Of a stretch of DNA of 64,000 bases, positions 46,512-57,159 are shown in pieces. The DNA comes from Congeria kusceri (Eukaryota > Mollusca > Bivalvia > Myida > Dreissenidae): the NCBI GenBank assembly GCA_027627225.1, contig CM051030.1:19513415-19577414 (forward strand). The letters run 5' to 3'. Positions within the stretch are counted from its first letter, which is position 1. Each line of letters begins with the position of its first letter. The translations under genes were made by a program, and so were the position numbers. Below the pieces are notes generated by a model. That model was not told where the DNA came from and searched no databases. It worked only from the letters and a program-made list of their open reading frames with translations.

Positions 46512-47305
46512 GTTTTTCGGCGTAGCTGTCTAAGATCACTTTTGACCTAGATTTCGTGCGATAATTTTGCAGCGGGAAAATTGAATGCCAATAGAATTGG
46601 GCACATTTTCTAATTTTAGGGAATGCAATTTCAAACAATGGTTTAACGTATACCAATAACTGTTGCATACTTTTGGGGATTAAAAGTTACATAATTGTTT
46701 ACATAGGCGGTTAAATTAAAGTTATAAACATATCTTCGACATATACTCTAGAAATGAACATAACTATGAACAATTTTACTCATTGTATGTCATGATCAGA
46801 ATGTTATATTCATTCACATGATGAAATAACTATATTGTTTAGCCTATATAATCTGCGCGCTCTATAAATAGCAATTACAATGCTACAATTCACGGGGACG
46901 ACAGTCGGTCACAATGTACAATGTTGCCTGTTGAGCTCGCAAGCACAAAATATGAAGTGGTAAATTTCTTTTATTTTCCTGATAATTAAGCAAAACAAAT
47001 ATTAGCAAATTTGATTGCGCTTATATTTCATATTATTTTATCATTGTGTAAACATTATTATTGTTCGCTGTAACCGACTGTCGTTCAATTACTAGTATTT
47101 AGCTTATTCATGTATCACTGGTGAAAAGATGGGGCAGTATATGATCGGTTTATTCACGGTACATATATTAATAATTATTGAGTTGATCTCAAATGAATTT
47201 TGGGGGCCGATAGTTTTCGAAAAATCTAGAGTAATAGATGTCTCCTTGGTAGGGATCGAAAAATCTGGGGTGAGAAAAGTCGATTGTCTTTCTTAAAGAC
47301 ATTTT
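46512..47305 (+). repeat. R1 interspersed repeat, copy 4 (internally deleted)
   Basis: It runs from GTTTTTCGGCGTAGCTGTC to GTCGATTGTCTTTCTTAAAG. The middle of the family is missing and a MITE (46897-47086) sits at the joint. Confidence 0.65.
46897..47086. mobile_element. Short MITE in R1 copy 4
   Basis: Inverted ends GACGACAGTCGGTCAC (46897-46912) and GTAACCGACTGTCGTTC (47070-47086). A related sequence in opposite arrangement adjoins R1 copy 5 at about 56111-56275 (CACGGGGACGATAGTCGGT). Both lie at the same point of R1. Confidence 0.6.
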
Positions 47306-47664
47306 TGTTTTCTTGTGAAATACTGATGTTTCTACCAAATTCTTGTGTAGAGGCTATTCATTCTACAAATATACTTCGTTTTTATACAGACTATGAAGAA
47401 ATGCATTGTATACTAAAATAATTTAATCATGAAAAAGGCTTTAAATATAAATGTTTCGTTGTGATTGTAAAAGGCTTAGTTTTACTTTGTATACATAAAC
47501 ATACTGAGGTTCATGAGCAGATGGGTCTGACTTAAATGGGTTATTCAAGAACTGATTTAAAACATGGGGCAGTTCATCAGGACATTGCTTTGACATGAAA
47601 TAATGATATTCCTTTTTTTCTAATATAGAAACATTTCATACTGCTTTTTTAGGAGCGTGTTGCT
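47306..47664. other. Unassigned AT-rich DNA
   Basis: Sequence between R1 copy 4 and the LTR element; nothing recognised. Confidence 0.4.
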
Positions 47665-47859
47665 TGTTGTATCATGAAACAGACTGTAGCTACCACCAAT
47701 GTTTACCTAGTACCCTGTTAAGATGCCGCACCGTATTATTAAACTTCGTAGTAGTAACACGTGTTGTTTTGGTCTTCACATTAGTGAATACCCATTTGAG
47801 TTCACCATTATGAGTTAATAAAACAGTCATATACACAATAGTGCAATAAACATAAAACA
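47665..47859 (+). repeat. 5' LTR, 195 bp
   Basis: Starts TGTTGTATCATGAAACAGAC and ends AATAAACATAAAACA. It is very short for an LTR but matches the outer parts of the right-hand LTR closely. Confidence 0.85.
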
Positions 47860-47877
47860 TGGTTTCAGTATGGAAAC
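47860..47877 (+). promoter_or_regulatory. Primer-binding site candidate
   Basis: TGGTTTCAGTATGGAAAC directly follows the LTR and starts with TGG, as expected for pairing to a tRNA 3' CCA. The tRNA is not identified. Confidence 0.45.
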
Positions 47878-47961
47878 CATAGATCTACGTCAAAATCGGA
47901 TAACTTAAATGCAATTAAACACAATTTTGTGGTAAAAAATTAACTCAAACAAGTTGAAGAA

Positions 47962-48790
47962 ATGGCTTTATCTGGAATAACACCACCAGCAATGGACTGG
48001 AACAGTTCGAAGTTACCATCCACGTGGGAGAAATTTGAAAAACATATACAATAAATATTCTCTTGACCATTGACAGAACAATTTGAAGAGGAAAAGATTG
48101 CGTTCTTACTCATATGGGTCGGTGAAAAAGGCCAAGACATTTCTCAAGCATGGACGTTGATAGAAGAAGAAAAAATATATCTACAGACATACTTGGACAA
48201 ATTCCAGAAACACGTGAAACCAAAATGAAACCCAGTATTTGCCAGATATCAATTCTACAAGGAAAATCAGAATAGTGACAACATCGAACAATTCGTATCA
48301 AGGCTCAAACTAAAAATGACTGACTGTCGGACCGAATAGTGTTTCGTGTCAACAGTAAAAAACTACGCGAGAAACTTATCAACGAAGGTTAAAACTTGAC
48401 ACTTTACAAAGAAATACAAATATCACAACACTTCGAATAATGTAGACAACAAATGCCGTTAATCAACCAAAACCAACAAGACGTACACCTTGTTAAAACT
48501 CGAGACAATGGACGTGCACGTGGCGGAAGAAGAGGTCATGGCCAAGGTTGACAGCCAGCAAATAGGGGAGTCCAGCAGACAGCCCCAAATCAGGCTAATG
48601 GACGGGATCGATGGTGTGAGCGCTGCGGAAACCCGTCTCTCAAAGAACGGACACAATGCCCTGCATGGGGACAAACATGCAACAGGTGTCATTAGAAAAA
48701 TCACTGGAAACGAGTGTGCGAAGCTAAACACGTGAATGATGTCGATCAGTATGACAGTGACAGTGGACACACACAGGAATGCGATTCGTG
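47962..48790 (+). pseudogene. Ty3/gypsy gag, broken
   Basis: The first frame begins MALSGITPPAMDWNSSKL, then STWEKFEKHIQ and a stop. Further on, EEEKIAFLLIWVGEKGQD, VFARYQFYKENQNSDNIEQF and VSRLKLKMTDCRTE are recognisable as the capsid region of Ty3/gypsy gag. Stops at about 48051, 48226 and 48338 break it. After 48480 the sequence is rich in Arg and Gly codons (GRARGGRRG-like in one frame), and Cys codons in 48610-48730 suggest a nucleocapsid zinc knuckle that has lost its frame. Its role would be to package element RNA. The overlapping minus-strand frame of 145 residues is a shadow. Confidence 0.65.
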
Positions 48791-48791
48791 A

Positions 48792-49166
48792 ATGAACATT
48801 TATTTTATAGACACGGTAAGTCAAACACAATCGTCCTCCCAATCGTCTACTCCTAATAAGGCATTCGTAAATGTAAGCATTGGCCCCAATTTGCATGACA
48901 TACGATTCAAAATTGACACCGGGTCCAGCGTAAACACAATCCCCCCAAAAGACATCGAATCGCTTAAAAACAAAGCCCCTTTGAAAGCCACCGATTCAAG
49001 ACTGACTTCGTACTCAGGCGATAACATACATGTTCTGGGCAAAATCAATCTGAAATGCAAATACCGTGCAACAGAGACGCGCGCGACGTTCTACATTGTA
49101 AATAGCGCACAGGCACTGATTGGTCTGCAAACCTCTCTTGAGTTAGGCCTGTTGCAATTGACATAG
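48792..49166 (+). CDS. Retrotransposon aspartic protease region
   Basis: A 124-residue open stretch. FVNVSIGPNLHDIRFKIDTG (about residues 26-45) and SSVNTIP give the catalytic D-T-G-S and its flank. LIGLQTSLELGLLQL near the end is the usual I/L-G-x-x hydrophobic motif of retroviral-type proteases. This is the one intact domain of the element. It lies after gag with no separate start signal, so in life it was part of a polyprotein; the Met used here is only the first in frame. It would cut the Gag-Pol precursor. A stop follows directly, before the RT remains. Confidence 0.75.
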   Translation: MNIYFIDTVSQTQSSSQSSTPNKAFVNVSIGPNLHDIRFKIDTGSSVNTIPPKDIESLKNKAPLKATDSRLTSYSGDNIHVLGKINLKCKYRATETRATFYIVNSAQALIGLQTSLELGLLQLT

Positions 49167-49229
49167 GCGGTAGACAAACAGAATGACAGTCATATGACTT
49201 AGGAATCTGTCATGTCTGAATATGGCGAG

Positions 49230-49835
49230 CTATTTAAAGGTATCGGACTCCGGTAGTGACTTCACCAAGACGCGAGTCGGAAGCTCTCAAATTGCGCCTC
49301 AAGTCCGAACTTGAGGAAATGGTCAAGGGCAGCATTGTAAGGTGTGTCGAAACCAACAGAGTGGGTCAATCCAATCGTGGTTGTTAACAAACCCAACGGC
49401 AAATTACCGATCTGCCTAGATACAAAACAACTCAACAACGCGATACGCCGTTCGCATTAAACAACGTCAACAATCGAAGACGTCATTGCAAAATTGTCAG
49501 GCGCGACGCTCTTTAGTTAACTTAATTTAACGCACGAGTACTGGAATGTTGAATTGGACGAAGAATCGTCGTACCTTACAACATTTGCGACACAATTTTG
49601 ATGGCACCGCTACTTGCGCCTTCTTTATGTCATTTCCGCTTCTAGCGACATAGTTTGTCAAAGAGTGAACGAAATATTTGAGGGACTACCAGGTATTTAC
49701 CCACTGGTTGACGACATCCTGGTCTGGGGACGCATCCCCCGGGAACATGATCAAAATTTGACTAAGGTATTGCTACGCGCAAATTCAACCCGCGCAAATG
49801 AACAATCGGGGTAAAATCAGTACCATTCTTTGGTC
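49230..49835 (+). pseudogene. Ty3/gypsy reverse transcriptase, broken
   Basis: Pieces in three frames. ESEALKLRLKSELEEMVKGS is the RT lead-in. VNPIVVVNKPNGKLPICLDT with KQLNNAIRR is the fingers motif, where the usual R-x-C-x-D-x-x-x-L-N survives as ICLDTKQLN. LVDDILVWGR at about 49707-49740 holds the DD catalytic pair in LVDD form. The part with the first catalytic Asp and the SPE-type motif is frameshifted. The thumb and RNase H are missing: sequence passes within about 100 bp to the integrase. Inactive. Confidence 0.78.
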
Positions 49836-49844
49836 ACGTGATTA

Positions 49845-50454
49845 TTGACAACGGGTTACAAGCCGACCCGAAAGAAAATAACGGTAGACTACTATAGTAG
49901 GTTCTTTGAAATTTACCATTTACCCAACACACGATCACAAACAGTGATAACCGAATTGCAAAAAACACATGTCAAGAATTTCAATTCCCAATATTCTAAT
50001 ATCGGACAATGGCCCTCAGTTTTCGTGCACCGAATACAAAAAATTCGTCGATTGTTGGGGATTCGAACACAGAACTTCCTCACCAGGTGACCCACAAAGC
50101 AATGGTTTGGCCAAAAAGGCAGTAGGGACAGCTAAAAAGCTCATGCAAAAAGCATTAGACACGAAAACCAATGTGTACACCCCGTTGCAGTGCGATTACA
50201 CACCTAGTGAATTAGCCCCTGGTCGCCGAACCAAATCAGTTGTACCAATCACAAACAAGGCGTTGCAACCAGCACTGATCAATGACAGACAGGTACATAC
50301 ACGATTGCACGAGTCAAAAGCACGACAAAAGTCAAATTTCGACAAAACATCGGGACCGTTGCCGCCATTGTCAGTAAATGACTCCGTTCGTATCAAGTTC
50401 GGAAAAATCTGCAAAGTAGGGAGAGTCATGAATGTTCACAGTGACCGTTCCTAA
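49845..50454 (+). pseudogene. Ty3/gypsy integrase, broken
   Basis: TVDYYSRFFEIYHLPN gives the first catalytic Asp, and ILISDNGPQFSCTEYKKFV the second. The third element reads QSNGLAKKAVGTAKKL, where the usual Glu of NGxAE is Lys, so the DDE triad is broken even apart from frameshifts. The C-terminal region follows: ELAPGRRTKSVVPITNKAL and DSVRIKFGKICKVGRVMNVH. The zinc-binding HHCC part is missing. The frame changes near 49965. Bases 49941-50138 recur inside the 3' LTR. Confidence 0.82.
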
Positions 50455-50933
50455 ATAGTACAAACGGCCAATGGTAGCACTTATCGCAGAAACAAATCAG
50501 TGTTGCACAAAGCGCGTGAAAATACTAGCGATATTGAGCCATTCGATGCTTTAGTTTTGCAGTCTGATAAACGACTCGTTACCCCAGTTAACCCATCCAG
50601 CAGAACCACAGTCAATCCCAGATCGCCGGAAAGACCAGAACTTGAACCCAGCTTCAGGCTATAAGACGATTAGTGATTGACAACCGTTAATACGTTGGAA
50701 ATGAATGGACAAAATAGAGGCAATTAACATCTAGCAAGTGGAATGCATCCAAATCCCTTATTGAATTATGGGTTGACAATTGTTAATCATTAATGTTGTG
50801 TTGACAAACTATGATTTATATTTATTATTGTTATTTTAATATTGTGATATTCTCATACAATATTTACATTGCACAATTATGTAACGCATAATACCAATAT
50901 GATTATCTTTTTTCTTTAAGATAAGAAGGGAGA
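50455..50933 (+). other. Element 3' region with purine tract
   Basis: Decayed end of pol, then AT-rich sequence. Just before the LTR, AAGATAAGAAGGGAGA (50918-50933) is the likely polypurine tract for plus-strand priming. Confidence 0.6.
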
Positions 50934-51315
50934 TGTTGTATCATGAAACAGACAGTGATAACCGAATTGCAAAAAACACATGTCAAGAATTTCAATTCCC
51001 AATATTCTAATATCGGACAATGGCCCTCAGTTTTCGTGCACCGAATACAAAAAATTCGTCGATTGTTGGGGATTCGAACACAGAACTTCCTCACCAGGTG
51101 ACCCACAAAGCAATGGTTTGGCCAAAAAGGCAGTAGGGACAGCTAAAAACACCAATGTTAACCTAGTACCCTGTTCTGATGACGCACTGTATTATTAAAC
51201 TTCGTAGTGGTAACACGTGTTGTGTTGTTCTTCACATTAGTGAATACTCATTTGGGTTCACCATTATGAGTTAATAAAAAAGTCATATACACAATAGTGC
51301 AATAAACATAACACA
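50934..51315 (+). repeat. 3' LTR with captured integrase segment
   Basis: The outer 18 bp (50934-50951) and 51150-51315 match the 195-bp 5' LTR. Between them lie 198 bp identical to 49941-50138 of the same element. About 10 bp of LTR sequence (around TGTAGCTACC) are replaced. It ends ACACA where the 5' LTR ends AAACA. Confidence 0.88.
50952..51149 (+). repeat. Duplicated integrase segment inside the LTR
   Basis: Offset by exactly 1011 bp from 49941-50138 with no indel or substitution seen by eye. Short identities at both joints (ACAG on the left, AGCTA on the right) suggest a template switch. Confidence 0.85.
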
Positions 51316-51639
51316 GAGCTAGCCACATGAAAATATCAGTTCGCTAGTTGGTGATAAAAATTAACTTATTTATGTTATATTAATAATATCGAAAAATAAT
51401 ATTAAATGCCTGTAGAATAACGATCTATGAAGTAATGATACTGCTCGTTTATAAACCAAATCACATATGCATCAGTTTTAAATATTCATGTTAGATATTC
51501 AATTTACATTATTTACAAACATTCACAACATACGCCAAATATCTTTTTAAAAGATTGTTCTTGTTATTATTACGACAAAGTGAATAATACAATAAGTAAT
51601 CAAAAGAATTGATGTATTTTTAAATACCACACATAAACA
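51316..51639. other. Unassigned AT-rich DNA
   Basis: Nothing recognised. Confidence 0.4.
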
Positions 51640-51870
51640 CTTTAACTTGCATCGAAAATATGCGAGATGAATATGTTAGGATTATAATATGTCCATGATC
51701 ATATACTTGGTTCGTGACCCAATTAAACCATTTGCATAGTGGACTACTTTCTTTCGCGATTTTATTCTTAAAATTTGATCGTACACTGAAAGCTGTGAAG
51801 TACTCGACTATGTTTTAGTTTGTTTTAAACATATTATTGAACGACGGATGCATGTGGGAAACGTTCATGA
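51640..51870 (+). repeat. R2 interspersed repeat, copy 2
   Basis: Matches 37620-37960 through GTTAGGATTATAATATGTCC, AATTAAACCATTTG and GTGGACTACTTTCT. It is shorter than copy 1 by a deletion near 51727. Confidence 0.6.
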
Positions 51871-53633
51871 TATTCAAAACCGTACTTTTTACTGTCGCGT
51901 AATAATAACTGAGTTAAAATCGTCGTGAATTTTACCTTCGGATTTGAGTAGCGATACATATAGTTGTTCTGCGAAGAACTAAACACTTACAGACTTTGAA
52001 GATTTATTCATTACACAATTTTAATTGTATCATTATTATTTTATAACAATAACACAGACATGTTATAAAATAATTGGTTTATATATATATATATATATAA
52101 CGAGTTACAATGAAAAAAAAAAAATAACGAGTTACAACGAAAAAAAAAAGTAAACATAACAGCGCAAGGATTTTACGTTGTCCACGTTTTGAGACTGTTG
52201 GCGGAAGCCACCGGTCTTTTTAGAGGGTAGTTTCCAAAACAGGTATCGCGGAAAACTACTTCTTTTCTTTGCAGGCTACGAGTCAGTAAATCGAAACCTG
52301 AAAAGGTCCTTTTTTCAAAACAGCACAAATTCATGTTTTTCTACCTTTTAAGTTTTTAATATAATGTATGCCATGTGTGTTATAATGTGTATATCTTATG
52401 ATTTATAACAATTTCGGTTTCCAAAAATAAGTAAATTTATTAAAATTATTATAATGTTACGTCAAATTAATGACATACCTAGTTTCGCTATTTACTTGAA
52501 TGTAACCGGAATATTCACCTGGGTGTCCTGGAATAAGACCAAGAATTTAATGCGCTACATCGGTTATTTTTGATTCGTTGTGAAAGTGTTATTTCTTGTA
52601 ACGGATTCTTATTCTGAATATTTTGACAACAAATTACTGAAATGAATTAATTATAAACTGTAGTATGGAAAATCGAGAGCACGCATCGTAAGACCTAGTT
52701 TTGACTCAGTATGCTACGAATCACTAACAATCGATGCTGCTAACTACCACGCTTCATTTGTTATTCTGCATGGCTCGTTGAAGATTGACTTGTTTATACA
52801 ATGTATATAATTCCGTTTGCATTATATAATAGTTAGCATGAACAATTTTCGTTCTTTACTTACAAATACATTTTTGTTATGATGTCGTAAATACTTTTGA
52901 ATATGAAGCCATATTATCAAGGTTAAAGGTGGGAAACTGAACTTCATTCAAACAAATGTTTCCTTCCTATCAAAAACGGACTCATAATTCACATGTTTTT
53001 AGTTTCTTTTGTCGCTAACAGTCTTTCTACGTTGTCAGCGTTTTGATTATCATTCAATGAGCTATGCTCGGACACAGTTAAATCTCTGCAAACACAAGTT
53101 GCCGTATTATCCATTGCCTTGACACAATAAAATTAAAAATAATCACATCTAGAGTCCTTTGTAGAACTTAAAAAATGACTTTGTCGAAATACTGACAGAA
53201 AAAAGCGTTGGCACATGGGCACTTCTAGCGTTTATTCGAACAACGCAACATTTTCATATTCAGCACTGGCCAAGACACAGAAAAAATGCGTAAATAGAAG
53301 ATATAAAACATTTTGTGCTGCTTATTGTTTGTGAACTAGCCGATTCTTTTTAGATCGAATCATGTTAAATGACATAGATATGTGGTTAATTCCCATGTAT
53401 TATACATATACCAGGAGTTAAAGAACTGTTCGTCATAAGGGCAAACTGCGTTCGTCTCAAGGGCTAATTTGCTTGTTAGACATATTTAATTGAGATATAT
53501 ATGAAAATACAACGAAACACTGAAAACTGCCATTTATAATTATAGAGTGTTAATGTTTTCAATATTTAGTCCTTAGTGGATGCTGCAAATGTATCTGACC
53601 GAAATGTCGATGGTATCAAGTTGCATCGTACTT
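51871..53633. other. Unassigned DNA with small repeats
   Basis: Bases 51990-52080 match the 37240-37355 fragment. A TA run lies at 52079-52098, followed by two copies of ATAACGAGTTACAAYGAAAA. A fragment GAGCTATGCTCGGACACAGT lies at about 53058. No gene. Confidence 0.45.
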
Positions 53634-54305
53634 GACGTAGGGACCTGGTTTTTGCACGCGACACACCATCTCGCTATGCTTAACATATGTGCAAAGTTAC
53701 TTGAAATTCTTTCCATGCTGGACAATATAATGCTCCAGACAAAGTCTATGGCTTAAATTCTTATACTTGACCTTTGACCTTTAAGAGTGGCCTTGACCTT
53801 GGACTAAGGGACTCGTTCTTGCGCGCGACAAACCGTCTCGCCATGCTTAACACTTCTGCCAAGTTATTTGAGATTTCTTCCATGCAGGACAAAATTGCTT
53901 TAATTCTTATATTTGAACTTTGACCTTTAAATTTGACCTTGACCTTGGACATAGGGACTAGGTTCTGTTGCGCGACACACCGTCTCACCATGCTTAACAC
54001 TTGTGCCAGGTTATTTGAAATTCCTTCTATGCTGGACAAAATTATGTTCCGGATGTGGACTATGGCTTTAATTATTATATTTGACCTGTGACCTTTAAGT
54101 GTGACCTTGACCTTAGACCTAAGGCTCTGGTTCTTGCGCTGGACACACTGTCTCATTATGCTTAACATTTTTGCCAAGTTATTTGACAATTCTTCAATGC
54201 TGGTCAAAGGTATTGTCCGGACAAGATTCCGAACATAGGTAGATACGTAAACACGTACATACGTACATACGTACGTACCCACGGATCAGGGTAAACACTA
54301 TATGA
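53634..54305 (-). repeat. Tandem array E
   Basis: Four units of about 155-175 bp, each with CGCGACACACCGTCTC-like, CATGCTTAACACTT, GCCAAGTTATTTGA and repeated TTGACCTT words. It ends with a TACGTACATACG run and GGTAAACACTATATGACCCC, a tail familiar from bivalve repeats. The 173-residue minus-strand frame over it is a product of the repeat period and is not called as a gene. Confidence 0.8.
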
Positions 54306-55332
54306 CCCCATCGTTTATGGTGGGGTAATAAAAGCCGCATTGAAATCGGTATGTTAATAACGTTTTGGTAACTTTTAATCGTATAGTTATCTGTATGCGG
54401 TGATGCCTTACGTTCATAAGAAACAGTTTTCAGACCAATAAACTCATTTAGGCTAAAAAAATTTAATGATTTGTTTCTCAGGCCGCAACGTGTTTTTATG
54501 GCCCGCCACGAATTTGATTTAATACCAAAAAATATATATATAAACTATTTTTTTTACGATCGTGACCGGGTTTTAAAGGAGCAGTCGAGAAATATGTTAA
54601 TAAAAATAAAACTTTGCAGAAAGCATTTCTAATCAAACAAAATGCACAAATATGTTAATAAAAATAAAACTTTGCAGAAAGTGTTTCTAATCGAACAAAA
54701 TGCAAAAACTACGCATTGAAATATGTGAATTATTAACATGTTGGTAACTTGCTATAGTCTATTTTCTGTATGCGATAAATGGTGATGAGTCTGGAGTAAA
54801 CAAGCATGTACATATTAATATATTCCATTCGTACCAAGTGTTTTTGAACAATGCCTTTCGTAAATAATCAACACTTTTCGGACAAATAAACACCATACAC
54901 GTTCATAAGAACTATTACTAAAATAACGATGTATTGAATTAGATCCCATTGACAGCGGCTTAAAATTAAACGAATCCGCATTTTAACATAGCGAAAGAAG
55001 AGTAACCCGTTGGACATTCGGTATTTCCAGTAACTTTCTTTCTGTCTGATTTAATTATATAAATCGGATATACACAAATTGTGAAATATTGTGGAAATTT
55101 TGAAAAAAGAGTCATATCCGATAAGTATCGTCTATTTGTTGATTTAAACTTTTGTTTCGTAGATGCTTTTGCTTGTGTAAGAGCATTTCATATATTTTTA
55201 AGAAAATTGGTGTCTATATAAGTCGTATGGAAAGAAACGAAAATTCCAGCTGCATTGACAAGTGTTTATTTTCCTTTCCCAAAATTATTGGTGATTTATT
55301 GCAACAATAATTCCTATTTTTGCGCATTATCA
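54306..55332. other. Unassigned DNA with a 58-bp duplication
   Basis: Bases 54591-54648 and 54649-54706 are direct copies (TATGTTAATAAAAATAAAAC and TTTGCAGAAAG). The rest is AT-rich with no supported gene. Confidence 0.5.
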
Positions 55333-56110
55333 ACAAGAAATGTCTTTTAAACAGACAATCGGCGTTGAAATTAATATTGAGATGTCTTTTTTTTTGCCCT
55401 TAATCTACTACAAGAGAACCAAGATGATCGGTTACGTGACCTCTCGGACCCTATATTTTTCGGTCCCTACTAAGGAGACTTCTCAGACTATAGATTTTTC
55501 TGATACCATAAGAAAACTTATCGGCCCCAAAATTAATTTGAGAAAAACTCAATCATTGTTAATAAACCGATAAGATACCGCCCCATGTTTCCACCAGTGA
55601 TACATGAATAAGCTAAATACTAGTTATTTACGTAAACATAATTGATACATGAATTTGTAAGGCAAATTTAACAAATTAACATTGTCATAAAATAATAGCG
55701 GGAATGAATGAAAATTATTATATATATCAGACAAGAGAACATAGTTGTGTTAATTAATAGACTATATGTATCATTAGTATTGCACATAGTGTTTTCATGC
55801 TACGCAAATGAAGTTAAAGTAACATGAATATCGTTTCGACGTATTACCAGACTCCTTTCACCATATTTTACTGATAGAAAGATTTTTAACATTTGTATAG
55901 ATAGAATAAGAAGCTGATAGAAAGGTGCAATTATAAATAATTCTTAATTAAACACAACCACAATTCAAATATAAATTAACATGCGCAGTAAGTTGATAAA
56001 TTCTCCATTTATTGAAATTTTCGGGTTTAGGATTCTCCGGACGCTAACTGATGCGTGTGTATTAAAACAGCTTTACGCGCGCTATTTTTAGAAAGATTCT
56101 TCTGCTGGAG
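55333..56110 (-). repeat. R1 interspersed repeat, copy 5 (partial)
   Basis: The minus-strand copy ends at 55333 (complement of AGAAATGTCTTTTAAACAGA). It includes AAGATGATCGGTTACGTGAC, TTCGGTCCCTACTAAG and GATTCTCCGGACGCTAACTG. It stops where MITE-like sequence begins at about 56111, so the first part of the family is missing. Confidence 0.68.
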
Positions 56111-56551
56111 TTGTACGAATTCACGGGGACGATAGTCGGTGACAACGTACAACGATATTTTTACACAATGATAAAATAATAGGAAATATCAATCAAATTT
56201 GCTATTAATTGTTTGCTTACTTATCAGAAAAATACCAGAAATTTACCACTTCATATGTTGTGCTTGCCAATTGAAAAGAGTAAGAGAAAACAAAATAAAA
56301 ACTTTAATAAAAAAAAAATTCGCCCACCCGCCTGATTTTTTGGAAAAAGCACCTGAGAAACAAATCATTATTTTTTTAGCCTACGTGTATGTATTTTTTT
56401 TATAAGAGTTCTTTCAATAAGACGACGCATGTATGATGATGATACAATACATTTTCTATGTTAAGATAAACAAATAATAATTTTCAACATCATAGATAGA
56501 TTTGTATGAAAAGATTAACAAATGAAAACAAACACATTTAAAAATTAACAG
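56111..56551. other. MITE-related sequence, then unassigned DNA
   Basis: Bases 56111-56275 contain inverted matches to parts of the MITE at 46897-47086 (TTTACACAATGATAAAATAA; AATTTACCACTTCATAT). The remainder is an A-rich stretch leading to the exon at 56552. Confidence 0.5.
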
Positions 56552-56695
56552 ATCTCTGAAAGAAATGCAGCTGGCTTATTATGCACAACAGAATAAACTG
56601 GCAGAGGCACAGCAAAAGTACTACGAGAAGGTCAATGAACTAGTTGAAAAGGTCAATGTATTGGCAGACATTGTAATTCATAAGTCCCAATAATT
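56552..56695 (+). CDS. Terminal exon, coiled-coil protein (Harbinger accessory-type)
   Basis: Preceded by ATTAACAG, an acceptable splice acceptor. The frame reads SLKEMQLAYYAQQNKLAEAQ, then QKYYEKVNELVEKVNVLADI and VIHKSQ before a TAA stop. The heptad-like spacing of Leu/Val and the charged pattern predict a coiled coil. Similar tails end the Myb/SANT-like DNA-binding proteins that PIF/Harbinger transposons encode beside their transposase, and their domesticated relatives. The facing transposase-like exons at 57160-57623 support this reading. The DNA-binding domain would lie in upstream exons, which I could not find. Whether it is still expressed cannot be told. Confidence 0.5.
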
Positions 56696-57159
56696 AGTAA
56701 GTAATGGAAATATCGGCAGTATAACCCATAAATAAGTATTTAAACAAAGGCATTTTTCTTATTTCATGAACAGGGCCTTTATTTTTCTAGTGACAGTAAT
56801 ATACGAGTATTGATGGCATAGTTAAGAAAAAACCGTATAAACAATGCCGTTATTTGCAACATTACAACTCCCAGCTATATGACCCTCCGTGTACATTAAT
56901 ATACATATTTGCTCAAAGTATTCATGAAGAAAAACTAACAACGCCGCATGAACTTATAGCGGTACTTCATGTACATGTGCATTAAATTCATATCGATTTT
57001 ACTTGAACTACTAATTTCCCGCGCCAGTTTTATAATTAACAAAAATATTATGAACCTGTTTGTTTATAAAAACGAGTCGTACGTGTCAATTAATCAGTTA
57101 AAATAAATACTTTGAAAATATTTGCTGTGTAAGACTTCGACACGCCCTTCTTAACTGTG

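Larger units (their letters stand above)
47665..51315 (+). mobile_element. Ty3/gypsy LTR retrotransposon, degenerate
   Basis: Two TG...CA LTRs flank gag, protease, RT and integrase remains on the plus strand, in the Ty3/gypsy order. RNase H and the first part of integrase are deleted. The bases beside the LTRs (TTGCT left, GAGCT right) do not match, so no target duplication is visible. No envelope-like gene is present. Confidence 0.88.

Noticed and set aside
48459..48896. 145-residue minus-strand open frame
   Set aside because: Antisense to the gag-protease part of the Ty3/gypsy element; no independent support.
53761..54282. 173-residue minus-strand open frame
   Set aside because: It lies wholly in tandem array E and its internal repeats follow the DNA period; there is no family match or start context.
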